Shown here: positions 51,019-63,616 of the stretch, piece by piece | Numbering within the stretch: the stretch's first letter is position 1 | Layout of the letters: each line of letters opens with the position of its first letter | From: Bugula neritina | Lineage: Eukaryota > Bryozoa > Gymnolaemata > Cheilostomatida > Bugulidae | Assembly: GCA_964035545.1 (NCBI GenBank) | Contig: OZ037767.1 | Span: 27,881,628 to 27,945,627, forward strand | DNA: 64,000 bases | Direction: 5' to 3' | Translations under genes and position numbers: made by a program | The notes under the pieces: model-generated | Seen by the model: the letters and a program-made list of their open reading frames with translations, nothing else | What the model was told of the DNA's origin: nothing | The model's database searches: none

Positions 51019-51440
51019 GTAAAAATATTGTGGGACTTCAACATACACACCGACAGAGTCATCGAAGCTAGGAGGCCTGATATAGTAGTAGTTGACAAGC
51101 GTAATGCTGAAACAACAATCATCGATATCGCAGTTTCTGGTGATTACAGAGTAAAAGAAAAAGAATCAGAGAAGATAGGAAAATATCAGGATTTAGCACT
51201 AGAGTTAACCCGCCTTTGGAAAACATCAACAAAAGTCATCCCCATTGTAATTGGAGCCCTTGGAGCTTCACACATGACTGTAGACTAGATGGCACTACTT
51301 GGAGTAGCTGAAAACAAATACCCACTGATTCAGCAGACAGCCTTACTACTTACTAGGATCAGCTCACATCTTGAGGAAAGTTCTATCCATCCCAGCCTAG
51401 TGGAACCAGGCCGATGGTAGAAGGTTACACCAGCTAAAAG
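51019..51440 (+). mobile_element. 3' end of a non-LTR retrotransposon (LINE), reverse-transcriptase C-terminal tail
   Basis: The frame at 51028-51288 contains DFNIHTDRVIEARRPDIVVV, IIDIAVSGDYRV, GKYQDLALELTRLW and VIPIVIGALGA. These are hallmarks of the C-terminal tail of a LINE reverse-transcriptase polyprotein widespread in invertebrates. A TAG at 51286 interrupts the frame. Matching C-terminal residues (HILRKVLSIPA then stop) resume in a shifted frame at about 51370-51406. The sequence after AAAGCTGTGATACAACC turns into AATAGTAATACTTATAG repeats, as expected for the element's microsatellite 3' tail. The endonuclease and polymerase core are absent, so the copy is 5'-truncated and dead. Confidence 0.85.
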
Positions 51441-52751
51441 CTGTGATACAACCAATAGTAATACTTATAGTAATACTTATACTGATAGTTATACTAATCA
51501 TTAGAGTCTAATGTAATAGTTTAAGTTATACTTATTGACTAATTCATATTCCTATTGGTATTTTAAAAACAGAAAATGAAACCTACATGACAACTCTTAT
51601 CTGTACATAAATTTGAAATATTTGCTAATGATAATAGAGCTAATTTTTATTATAATACTATAATTTTAAAAGCTTGATATTTAAAACCTGCACGGTGGCA
51701 TTTTTTTCAATCGCTCATCACTAGGCTTCGCAAAATTACTGGTTTGCCGGAAACCTAAGCACATTTTAGTTAGTGTAGAGTCGCTACGAATGCCTTGTAG
51801 CTATTGTTTTTAAAGGGTTATCTTTTCTATCAAATGTCACAGTTTGAGAGAAAGCAACTCTTAAAAAAATTAGTTAGTTACTGCATACGTTCTAACTACA
51901 TTGTAAATATTTACTTGTCAATTTGTAACAATCTTATAAGTTTTCTTGTACATATAAGCCAAGTTTACAATTGTTCTGAAACATTATGTAAAACCTTATT
52001 GGAATAGGCTTAATTACCTAATGTATATACAGTATTGCATTTACATTAAACTTGAAACGATATGTACATTATTATGTTCAGTGGCAATTGTGTAAAATTT
52101 TTCTTTTGTTTTGAAGCAGCCTATACGCTTGTATTATAATATATGTTTAAGCATGTTGAGTAATACTAAGCTATATTAATTTGCATTGTTCAGTGAATGT
52201 GAATATTGTTAAAGTTATAAACTGAAAGTGGCTCATACTCAGGGGTCTCCGAGTATGTAGTTCATTTTATATGGACAATCTCACAGGATTAATACAGCTG
52301 ATTTTCATATATTACAGCACAATTTTTGGACACAAAACTTTTCATTAATATTATATCATTAAAAAAGGCTACAAGATAACAAAAAACCACGTATACATAG
52401 AATTTGCTATTTGTCTACAAAGTAGAGCCAAAAATGCTGCATACAGATATTAAATTTTATATAGAGGTAGACAAAAAGTTATTTAAAATAAATTTATATG
52501 TGTTTTATTAATACCCTTCAGACTATATGTGCTGATTGAGCAATGAAGGCAGCAATGTCAAATATATAAATAGTTACACTCATGAGCAATACATTTTTGC
52601 TTCACTTAGGTTGGAAATATATATTTGGTATACTTTAATCTGTGTACAGCTCCTGTTTTAGGGTTAGCACAGAAAATAATGCCGTGGCTCACACCTCGTC
52701 TTCACAATAGAAAGAAACTTATGTTTAAAAGTGTGTACACTCAAGGTAAAG
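51441..52751. other. AT-rich DNA with a LINE tail microsatellite
   Basis: 51441-51510 continues the TAATACTTATAG tail of the LINE. Beyond it no exon, RNA gene or repeat family was recognised up to the MITE at 52752. Confidence 0.45.
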
Positions 52752-53123
52752 AGCTCAAGTAACTCTTAGCCTAGGGCCACACGGTGCGTATTTTCGCATG
52801 CGAAAATTGAAATCACAAGTAGCAAAGGTGTCCACTGCGTTGAAAAAACATGCGAACTTGTCGCTCTGCATTTTCAACGCAAGTGCGAATCGTCTCTGTC
52901 GTCATCACCTAATTGGCTGGTAGTTATTCAGCGAGCCCAATTTCTTTATTTTAGTGCCACATTCCAGTAATTTGCGTTTTATTGAAAGCGAGTGCGATTT
53001 AAAAATGAAAGCTTTATTTATCACGCATCACTGACGCTACAGTGGACACCTTTGCTACTTGTGATTTCAATTTTCGCATGCGAAAATACGCACCGTGTGG
53101 CCCTAGGCTTAGAGTTATGAGCT
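52752..53123. mobile_element. MITE with ~90-bp terminal inverted repeats
   Basis: The left arm runs from GCTCAAGTAACTCTTAGCC through CCTAGGGCCACACGGTGCG, TTTTCGCATGCGAAAA and CACAAGTAGCAAAGGTGTCC. The right arm (about 53037-53123) is its near-exact reverse complement. The core of about 200 bp has no open frame and includes CG-rich bits (TTGCGTTTTATTGAAAGCG). Inner arms also hold the palindrome TTTTCGCATGCGAAAA. A TTA on both sides of GCCTAGGG...CCCTAGGC could be a 3-bp target duplication of PIF/Harbinger type, but the palindrome continues past it, so the exact ends and superfamily are uncertain. Confidence 0.88.
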
Positions 53124-53869
53124 TGCATGCACAATGTGTATGTGTGTGTGTTTTTGTGTTTGTGCGTGTTTATATGTAAAACAATTTGACTTATACCAAA
53201 AGAGAAATGAATGAGACTGGCATAATTATGTCACATGCTGGTGATTCAGTATCACACATGACCATTACATAAAGATTGTTTCATAATAATATGCCAACTA
53301 ATACATGCATTTTACATGCTCTGTATATGCAACTTTAAGTTTCGCCAGATGCACACTGAACTAGGCATTTTACAGTGTACTATACTAGATATACATGTAA
53401 GTTGGAAATATTTAACATAATATGTATTTTATAATTTTTAGCGTATATACAAGTTTGTTAATATATACAATATCGCAACTTATTTAATATAAAATTAACT
53501 GTATATATGGCTGCTCTGTTTTATCTAAACTGTTAGTAATTATGTGTTTAAGTAAAGATTTACAAATAAATTAGCTCATTTATTATAATATTAAGCTATT
53601 TTGTGTATATTCTTACAGTAGCCTACATATCGGTTAATACTTGCATGTTTTGTCGTTAATATATCCGATAAACCAACAATTATATTGAGATGCTGGCGAC
53701 TGAGAGATATAAAAACAAGATTGTTGTTTTATTACTGCAGTTAGGTTTTGTATTTATTAACATAGTAACCATCATTTCTTTTTTATGCCTGGATAGTCCA
53801 AGCTACGTGTTACTCATGCGTAACTAGTTAGAAACTAACATTGGACAATAATTTATTAGCAGTTCAATG

Positions 53870-53990
53870 GAATGGCATGTGCGCGCAGTGCGCGCAGGTG
53901 CAATTAAGCAGTTGTGAGTCGTAGCTTAGCTGTTACGGCGGTGCTTTCGCACAGTCGGTTGGCGCAGGAGTTGTATTTGCAAGAGTAAGG
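53870..53990 (+). promoter_or_regulatory. GC-rich patch, candidate promoter/leader exon of the TMEM45-like gene
   Basis: This is a GC-rich patch in a strongly AT-rich background. It carries a tandem GCGCGCAGTGCGCGCAGGTG, resembling NRF-1 half-sites. It is followed by a plausible donor (TTTGCAAGA/GTAAGG at about 53980). The first coding exon of the TMEM45-like gene begins at an acceptor (60657), so an upstream leader exon is required, and this is the best-looking candidate on the plus strand. The link is inferred from position only. Confidence 0.4.
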
Positions 53991-55689
53991 CAAGTAGTTT
54001 ACTAGTCCAATAGTTACAATATAGGTGAACTAGATATCTAAAAATAGACTAACATTTAGTGATTAGTGTCAGTAGAGACATTCTATAAATTTATAATAAT
54101 CTTACTTTATACAGCTCACAGTTGGAATGTGATTATAATAATAAGTAAATAACTAATGCTTAATAATTACTTATGTTGGTGTAAAATATATTGTAATGTT
54201 GTAATATTATTGTAATAACTAATAATATTTAAAAAAAGTCTGGTAACTCACTAATCTTACACTAGTTTTGTAATTAGGCTACTACCCAGCAGTTGTGCTT
54301 TTTCTTGTTGTGTTTTACAAAGTTACCTATTTTCAGTCATCTTGGTCATTGTCATGTGATTACAGCGGTATTTTATTATGCTGTAAACAAGAGCTAGCCT
54401 GACCAACTTTTTCTAAGCCACATTGTGGTTAGTTTTAGTTTTGGCACAGGTCCAGGGGCTTGGGTCGTGTTCACCTCCAGACTAGGTGTTGAAGTAGTAT
54501 TTATAATAGTTGCACTCAATAGTGACTTGCAAGCTGCATATACTATTAATTAGCCTGCTTAGACAGGATACAACAGTGTTAACATGCAAAACTCCACCTG
54601 CTTCTTGCTTTAACTAAGCAGCTACATAGAGTGTGTTATATCAGTTGGCACTCCGAAAGTTAAGTCTGGCTACCAAATTGTTCTAAATTATTTCGGTGAT
54701 ACTAAGTATACTAAATCTTATTTAAAAATACCCTCTTCATTTTTGTTTAAAATATAAACAGTGAGTTATATTTAAAATATTCCAAAGCAATAATTGGTGA
54801 TATTTTGGCATTGTCCCACCTGACACTGTCAGCTATGCTTAACTACAAAATCTGCTTAAACAACCCATGGATTACATAATCATTACAACTGCAACTTTGC
54901 TCACTAAAGGGTAATTAAACATATCAATTACAGCTTTACTTTTGTACACAGTTGCTGTTTTTATTTGCAGTGACTTTCCCTGCTACAATATTTTAGACAT
55001 GAAGCTTGTAGTTTGCTTTTGACAAATTTAATACTTTCTTTTATTATGTCAATAATATTCTTATTATAGTCATTTACTCAGCTATTCCGATACTAATGAA
55101 GTAACATAGGGGCACCATGATCAAACCCACATATTGGCATTTGTTTAAAAGCTATCATTTTATACTGGTGACTATACTGGAGAAGTTTTCACTGAAGAGC
55201 GTTTGCAGTTTGAGTAATGGTATTTTTACATTCTCAAGTTTTATGTATGCTATACATGTGACCGTGGCAAATTTTTACAACGATGTATATTTGTATATAA
55301 TAGGTATGCATTGCACTACTGTAAGAGTAATTAAACAACATTTAGCATACATGGCAGATTAGTAAACCTTTTGTGATATTTCAAAAATGGAGTAAGTGAA
55401 AATTGTAATAGCATAAATATTCATAAGCATTCAAAAGTGTGTTTAAACACTTGCAGAAACTTCTGAAGAAGGCATATGAAACTGATTTGAGCATACTATA
55501 GCCTATTTAGTAAAAATTGCATATTGTTATGTACTATCTATGCTACTTGTGTTTGTGCTAAATCATGAATACATTATTCTAACATCCTTTAAAATCGATT
55601 CTATAAATAATATGCTCTACTAATTTTTTTAAGAAGCAGTTTGCTGAGACTAAGTGCTTGTTTAGCCAGAGAAAATCAAGTCTATACTT

Positions 55690-55950
55690 TAATTATTTTA
55701 CTACTACTGCCACCGCCGCTACTGTTGATACTACTACTGCTTCTATAGTCTACTACTCTTGCTACTTTTACTGCTGCTTTTCCTTTTACTACTGCTGCTG
55801 CTACTACTACTACTACTGCTGCTGTTGCTGCTGCCAATACTATTACTGATGTTCCTGCTACTGTTGCTGCTTCTACTACTACTACTGGTACTAGTACTGG
55901 TACTAGTACTATTACTACTGTTCTAACTGTTGCTACCATTACTACTAATG
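55690..55950. repeat. (CTA/CTG)n trinucleotide tract
   Basis: Interrupted CTACTACTG and GCTGCTGTTGCT repeat of about 260 bp, including a near-perfect ACTGGTACTAGTACTGGTAC segment. Confidence 0.9.
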
Positions 55951-56520
55951 TTTCTGTTGGTGTATAGTAGAAATGAGATAGTGTAACAAGTATACTATTG
56001 CTGATATTTCATTGACTGGTGCTCAAACTCATTCAGGCATGTATTCCCCTTGTAATAAAGGGTAATTATAGTTCTACTATAGCGTTTATGCTTGATTGCA
56101 AATGTCTTCATATATCACTATGTAGTTATTCTCCTTGCCTAACCATCAACAACTTTTACCTGTAGCTTAGTACTACTCTGGCTTTAAAATGTTGTTAGTT
56201 CAAAGAGATTATGTTCACTTTGAGAGGTTCTATTTTGCGTAAAATAGAGAAAATGTTTGTTGATTTTGCTAGATTGTTTTTAGAGTAATTAATCACCTTC
56301 CAAAATTTATCTTGTCATGTATTGTATTCTCTTATTGAAGCTATCAAAAATAATATAGCTTGTAACTCAATTAGCTAATAAAAATACCAAAGTGTATGAA
56401 ATGCATTCTCACCATACCTCACAGCATGTAAGCAGGTCAATCATTTGCAGAGTACTTTTATACCGTAAGGTATAAGTTAATTGGACGGTCTTTCTATCAA
56501 CTGTGTTATGGGTGTGTAAA

Positions 56521-56552
56521 ACATACATACATACATACATACATACATACGG
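56521..56552. repeat. (CATA)n microsatellite
   Basis: Seven or eight consecutive CATA tetranucleotides. Confidence 0.95.
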
Positions 56553-57094
56553 TATATAAACACTTGGCAATACGAAATTTCCAATACTGTAATATTAGTT
56601 CAATACACACTGCCCAACACTATTATACGATTTATGCTAGAAACTATATATAAATATGACAAGAACAGAACAATTTTGAGATCAGCTATCACCGAATGAA
56701 AACCATATATTATATAGTTATATCTCAATGGCAGCAACGCTTTGAGAATAGTAATGCTATTGGCTAGAAACACAATAATAAGCCTGCATAGTTTCAGAAT
56801 AGATGTGTGTAAAGTATGAAACCCCCCAGGAAGTCTTTTTCTCAGTCTATTCTATTTTACTATCCGTCTCCACAACAGTCACGCCTCATTTGTTTAACAC
56901 AAAAACATCACTTTTCACGCCAATAACTGCTATTTGCTATAAAAACTCTGCAGTGAATAGCCGATTGTACCCGTGGTGATAGCGGATGCATTTTTCTGTT
57001 GCTGCTAGAAGAGGCTAGGCTGTTTACATACCTGAAGTGGATGCATGTATGCCTGTATACTAGTATTTATACCTAATAATAGTATATGTAAGTA

Positions 57095-57205
57095 GGCTAT
57101 TGGTATCACTATTACTGCTACTAGTATCACTATGTTATTACTACTAGTAGTACCAGTACTACTGCTTCTGCTACTGCTACTACTGCTGCTGCTACTATTA
57201 CCACT
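57095..57205. repeat. (TAC/TGC)n trinucleotide tract
   Basis: Interrupted ACTACTGCT repeat, the same type as at 55690-55950 and shorter. Confidence 0.85.
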
Positions 57206-60200
57206 TCCCAGCTGTTCCCACTTCTACCAATACCTGTAATGTTTTTTTGTACTTTTTCAACCACCTCTAGTTTCAACAGCTTGACAGAACTATACAGCCT
57301 ACCATATCTCTGGTAATGTTTGTATAGCAGAAAGATTTTCTTAACTTGACTTAAGAGAGGTACAACAACACCCAGAGGTCTGCATGTTACCACTTTATTG
57401 TATGAGTAGCTGCATACACTTGGTTTGTTATAGTAGGATGGTAATGATGTTCTGATGTTCTGTACACATTCTGCCAGCATAGCTTACTTATACAGTCTCT
57501 ATTAGGTGGAACTTTTAATTTTACTTTAAATGAACTCAGAATTTCTAGTGTCAAAATGTTCATCTTATTTTTTTGGGGATGGGGAAGGAGACATATCATA
57601 AAAATACCTTATCATACTGCCTAAATAAAGCAATTTCTCAAGTAAGACCCTATATATGCTTTTAATATACCTTTTGGACGATAAATAGTAATAAAGTCAG
57701 CATTTGTGTCTGCCAGTATGCTTATTTCTTATATTGGATTGTGATCTCCTGAAGCTGCTTTGAATAGCTGATGTCATAACAACAAATGGGCTTAGACATG
57801 AAGTACCCCTTGAAATATTTAAACTTGTAAATACCCATAAGTGGCCTATATTGCGACTACTTTTACAAAGGGCTATTCTTACAGCGATTATCCAGGGACA
57901 ATAGTTGTTTCTAAGCAGTGGCTATAAATAATATAGTGCCAAGTCATGATGGATAAATTAGGACAATATGCTCAACTTATTAGTATGGGAACTGCGCTGC
58001 GTAATAATGATAATTATTGTGTCTGCCGGTCACCATGGCAGTAGATTGTAAACATCCTACTCTAAAAATAATTCATTGAAGAATGGTATCACCTTGGCAA
58101 AACAATATTTCTCAAAGTCAAATAAATAAGGTGCTATTTGAACTATCCAAAGGTTATAAAGCAGCTAAATATTTACTCTTGAGTTTTGTGCTTTTATGGC
58201 TTTCATATTCATAGCTTTTTAAAGGTGTTTTATAATTTACAATTTCTTGTAAAAACAATTAGTTGAGCAAAATTCACCATTGGCTCTTTATTTATTCAGC
58301 GTAGAGTGTATTTAATAAAACTCTGCTGAAAATATTTTATTTCAAACCATTGTGATCACTGGTTATGAAGGCAATATGTAGGTAAACAAGGGAAATGACT
58401 ATTTTTTAAGCAATTTGCTCCAAAAAACTAACATCAAACAGATTCTTTTGAAGGCTTCTTAACATTTTAAAGTAGTTGACTGGCTTTGTGCCAGCTCTCC
58501 ACAGATAACTATAAACATAAGAATAAAAGAGCTCTATGTAGTTGCAGTAACACTAAGTTAAATTTCAGTAATTGCTTGTAATTGGGTGCTTAGTTTTAAT
58601 AGCCAATGAATGGTGTAATGGGTTAGCTTTGATCATTCCACCAAGTAAAAGTGCTAAAAACTCAACCTGGGTGGTGGGTAAACTGGATGGGCATAGTAGC
58701 TCTACTAAAAACTTTTACTATAGAAACTAGAAAGTAGTTGGGAAGGTTCTAACTGTGTGGCTTAATTGGCTTTAATAATCATAATATTGAAGATTTATTA
58801 CATGCAGAGTGCTATATTTGAAACCAATAATGTTGGTGATTTCCCTGGGGTGATGGGTTGTCCAGCAAATGCACGCAGCCTTTCTATTCACGTTAGACTG
58901 GCAGGTGTATGATCAATATTTTTGTAATGCATCAAGATTACCTGCTTTAGAGGCCTAGCTCTACTGCAAACTCTTCAAGTATTAAGCACACGCTATGCTA
59001 CACTAATTTGCATCTTTCCCGGCCTTAAACTATTGCATTATCTATAAATCAGCTGTAGAAGCTATCCTACTCTTAAAAGGATATTAAAGTCTCCTTTAGT
59101 AAAATAAATTATCTAAATTAAGAAATGATAAACAATGCTGACTAAGCAATAGCGTGGAAGTGCTCAAATATTTGAAAAGTTTAAGGCCTACGCAAGAGTT
59201 TACTTATTTGAATTTAGCATAAATCAATTATTGTTTGCATTTATGAATAATTTCCACGTGACTAATAGGGTTGCTCTGTCTCTGTAATAAATATTATATT
59301 ATTCAACGCTGATCCGTAGCGAAGGTTGTATGATTTACAGCTCTTAAAATAAATTTATAAGCTCAGCTTGATATTCTATTTTAGTATCAAATCTTCTAAG
59401 AAGCATAATTCTATATAGAGGGGTAAATATTATTAATATTTGAGCTTATACTTTATGTTATACTAGATTAGGACTAATTATGTGCAAATTCCCTAGCAGT
59501 TGATGAGTTTGTAGGAGGCTATTAAACCACAGCTGACTAATTCGTGCTATTTTTGTTACAAAGTATGGGTTTCCTTTGTTTTTTTGGCTATTACGTTGAT
59601 TTGAATTATAATAAGGCCTAGTAATTGTTTAGGCTTTTGGTAGCAAGAATGTTCAGTGATTGGAGCTTTTTCAAAACTAATGAATTTCATAGTGCATTCA
59701 ATAAAATTGCTGAAATTAATACCTGCGAATAAACACTACTGTTTTATGCTACTAATTGCACCGAGTTTACTTATTGAACTTGATCAATAACATATAATCA
59801 GTTTTGAATAAATTATGCATCAATTTAAGTCCAGTTAGATAACTACATTTAAATTCATTTCCGATTCTTATTGGAAGAGAATTTACAGTAATGAAAAAAG
59901 AATTTTGAACTAGATCAATAGGAAACTATAATACATGCAAAGATTATATGGAACGTTATTGAAAAGTGTTAGGGTGTAGCATGTTAGCAAGTGCATTTGT
60001 CATTTAGATCTTGAGGAACCACTACTATTGCCATTGAGTTCAATAGCTGATTTTTGCTTTTGATGACTTTTCAATAGTCCCCTGATCCAGTGTTACACAA
60101 AGCTTCAAAGAAGTGGATAGCTGAATTTACCTCAAAAATCATGTTTTTTAACTTCTATGACTGAAGATTTGGAAGGAGCTGATCTTATCTAACTTATCTA

Positions 60201-60688
60201 AGTCAAGACTTTTATACTAGCCATCCAGTCTCTATGCCATTCACATCATATATTAACTTCTACCTAATCAGATCAAACTTAGCTTTATTTTATTTCCATG
60301 TCTCATTTTTTATTAATAGATATCAGAGTTATTAATGCTAAGAACAAGGTGAATGCATGTATTGTGTTGGTTACAGCTTTAGCTCTCCAAAGCTGCTGTT
60401 TTTCTTTCACATTACGATCAATGTACACCACTCAACATGTTTATATAAACCAAGCTATTTGCTGCAGTGGTGCATATTTTAACTTCTAGTTTAGGTTGAG
60501 AATTCGATTGCTCTGTTGCATAGGCAAACAACTTCTTATATCCAATAAAGCAAAAACCTCAAACACAAATAGTAGCCCCTCACCTGGCTTAAACTGTGAA
60601 AAATGAAAAATACTGAAGTATTTGCAGCAGAGTATATGACATGACAATCTTTGCAGGAGTGGTATAGCCCCTGGGTGGCTTCTGCAAG

Positions 60689-63616
60689 ATGATGGAAGGG
60701 AATCACACAATCAACAGTAACCATGGCAACGAAGATATGCACGTTGGCAGCTTTACAGGTCACATCGTCCCTGGCTCTGTATTTCTCTGGGTCTCATTAA
60801 ACTACACCATCCAATTATATCATTGTTACTTCTCAGCAAGAAAGTCTGGCCGTAAGTTCTTTGCTCCATAGTTAAATTAGGTTTCTATTCTACATGAGGC
60901 TAGATTATGTTTTATCATTCAATTTAGTATGTATTTTAGTCATCTAACTGGTAGATTATATATTTGTGTTTGCTATCTTAATGCTATTCTTAATACTAGA
61001 CATTCTCGAAAAAATATCTCCATTTTAACTCTAAATTGTTATTTTAGTGTCAGCTGTTTTATATTATATAGGAAACATTCAATGTTGGTGAATGTTTGAT
61101 AAAATTTTAATTTGAATATTTCTATTTAAAGAAGAAAGTAGTAGAAAAATATTTAGCAATCAATATATCACTTCTATCATAATTTGACAGGTGTGTGATT
61201 TACATTTGACCTGTAGATGATTTTGTCAGGTATGAAGTACAGTGCATCTACACTGCTGTGTGTATTAATTATTAAATCCTTGTCTTTTGCAGGTCAGTTT
61301 AAGGCATCACACGCTCACCCATATTGGTTTTGTCATCGGAAGAAGATAAAATGGCAGCAAATAGAAGCTATTTTTAGACTAATGTTAATTTCTTCTGGCA
61401 TTATAGGAGAAATAATAACGGGTTATGATAGTAAGTACATGTATTGTCTATACTTACTATACATTGGTAGATTGTTAGAGTAAATACATGTATTGCTTAT
61501 ACTTACAGAAGGCATAAAAACAACAAAACTTATTTGAGGCATCCAGTATTAGACTAATGGTGATTAAAGTATAAATTGCAATAAACTTTTCTTTTCACAT
61601 TTCATTTCATGATTGACTTACTGCTCCAGTGAATGACGGATATTATAAGTTTTTCTTTTCTATTCCATTCAATTTTGTACTTATTTTTTTTAGAAAATTT
61701 GAAGAGGTTCACAAATCAGATGATGCATGCAGAGCACATATCTATGTTCACTGGGTTTGCCTTCGCCACTATAGTTGACATTATGAAATATCATAACATC
61801 GCCTGCTTGCCTGACGGTAAATATAAAAATCATACGGTAAATATAAAAACCATACGTAATTGAGAAAGTAGTAAAGCTTATATCTTAATATTTGGGTTAG
61901 TTTTTGGTTACAACATATGACTCTACATCTTTCGTGGTATTGTATACATTTCACAAGATTATTGACTCTACAAAGGTGATGGTGGAATGCAAAGTTTATG
62001 GAAAATAAATTACACACCTTTCTGCTCCAAATCCACTGCTTTTATTTTCATGATCAGTACAGGGTTAGGAGCAGTTGTTCCTTGTCGAAGTGATAATTAT
62101 TCTCTCCTCTGAATATCTTTTAAAACAAACATTTACATTTCCAAAACTTGTGATATGATGTAGGGATACAATTAGTTATTAATATATTATACCATAACAA
62201 TTCAAGTTTTAGTCCAATTTGAATCTAACATGCCTATCCGAATATAATGGTGAAACTCCTACAGGCAAATAATCATAAGTACACTCACTAAACATAAAAG
62301 GCAAATTTGTACACCAGCTTGTTTCAAGAGCTTGAGTAGTTCAGCAATGCCTTGAATGTAATAAAGTAGTGGTTATTCTGGTAACTATTTAACTCTATAG
62401 ACTAGTGCTTTATCTTGCATTCTGCTGTGCCTTGAAATACTTATAAATGGGCATTTTTTTAAAAATTATGCAGTAAAGTTTGCAAATTTTTGTACCCAAA
62501 CTCCTTTCAAATATTAATCACCTTAAAATAAGCATTATATTATAATATTATTATAGTCTGCACATATTAGTCTGCCATGACTTGAAGTTATCCCAATAAT
62601 TACTGATGTATGCTTTTCTTCTGCCAGGAAGTGATTATTTCTGTGGCTTTGGAGCATTGGCTGTAGAATTTGTATTGTTTGCCTACCACCTGCATGGTAG
62701 AACTCTGCTCAACACCCACCTCCATACACTCCTTATTTATACAATCGGACTCAATGCTGTTGCTACAATCACAGAGTATATATATAGAGACAAGTTTATT
62801 TGGTCTCTTCCAAGGTACTTTTACAGCTCTAAATAGAAACTTGATTGTTTAGTAAAAACATTTTGCTCCTCTCCTCCCCCTCTTGGTACACCACACTCTA
62901 GCAGAGGTGTACTAAAGAAAGCTGTCTAAATCACTGCAATTAATTGCAATACGTTTAAAGTATTCCAAAATAGTATATTCATGCAACTCTACTGAGACAT
63001 GCTACTGTCTTTGAAAGAGGACTAGCTAAACTGTAGCTAAACTAGAGAACTTTTGGGAACAGCTAGTCGGTCAATTCTCAAAGAAATCTTCATATAGGTC
63101 AATATGCTTTGATAGCGTGTGATTCGAAATTAGCTTTAATTTAAGCCTCTATGTAACAAGACTTGGTAATTCGACTAATATGGTGTTTCGTGTCAAGTGT
63201 TTACTACAACTCATCATCGTGTAATAAAATCCTGCTCAACAGGCATGCGCACCAGCATATAGCATCTATAAGATCACGTGTAGATAAGAAGAAATACTGC
63301 GTGTGCCAGGAGATTATTCTGCCTTTTATTCTTTGCCATTAGTTGAGGATTTTAGTTGAAATCACAACTTACTCCTAACTCCGCTAGTGTATTCATTAGA
63401 CATGCTATATTATATTGGTCATGTAAACTACTAATCGGTCGCATTCCTTGTGTTACAGAATAGTCTTCCTCTGGCTACAAGGGACTTGGTTCTATCAAAT
63501 AGCTTTCATACTCTTCAATCCTTACAGGGATTCTCCCACCCTTGATGTGAATGATAATGAGTCGGTGATGGTCGTCACTTTATATTTTGCTGGCCACATT
63601 CTATTAGCTTTTGCAG
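60689..63616 (+). CDS. TMEM45-like (DUF716) multi-pass membrane protein, 3' end missing
   Basis: Coding exons: 60689-60851 (the exon itself opens at acceptor 60657), 61293-61430, 61694-61816, 62628-62814, 63459-63616. Phases agree and give 256 codons without a stop; human TMEM45 proteins are about 275 aa, so one short exon lies beyond 64000. The start is the first ATG after an in-frame TAG at 60665 (a second ATG follows directly). Recognisable parts: GSFTGHIVPGSVFLWVSLNY as the first helix, MMHAEHISMFTGFAF with the family's spaced histidines, FAYHLHGRTLLNTHLHTLL, and WLQGTWFYQIAFILFNP. Five to seven hydrophobic helices are visible. The molecular function of the family is not established; members are intracellular membrane proteins. 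The intron before the first coding exon appears long. Confidence 0.93.

Larger units (their letters stand above)
53991..60656. other. Gene-poor stretch, possibly the first intron of the TMEM45-like gene
   Basis: No coding exon was recognised. It holds triplet tracts at 55690-55950 and 57095-57205 and a (CATA)n at about 56521-56552; the rest is plain AT-rich sequence. Open frames across the triplet tracts (poly-Thr/Tyr/Cys, poly-Val/Ala) are artefacts. Confidence 0.45.

Noticed and set aside
55658..55939. Frames rich in Thr/Tyr/Cys (+) and Val/Ala (-)
   Set aside because: Translation of a CTA/CTG trinucleotide tract.
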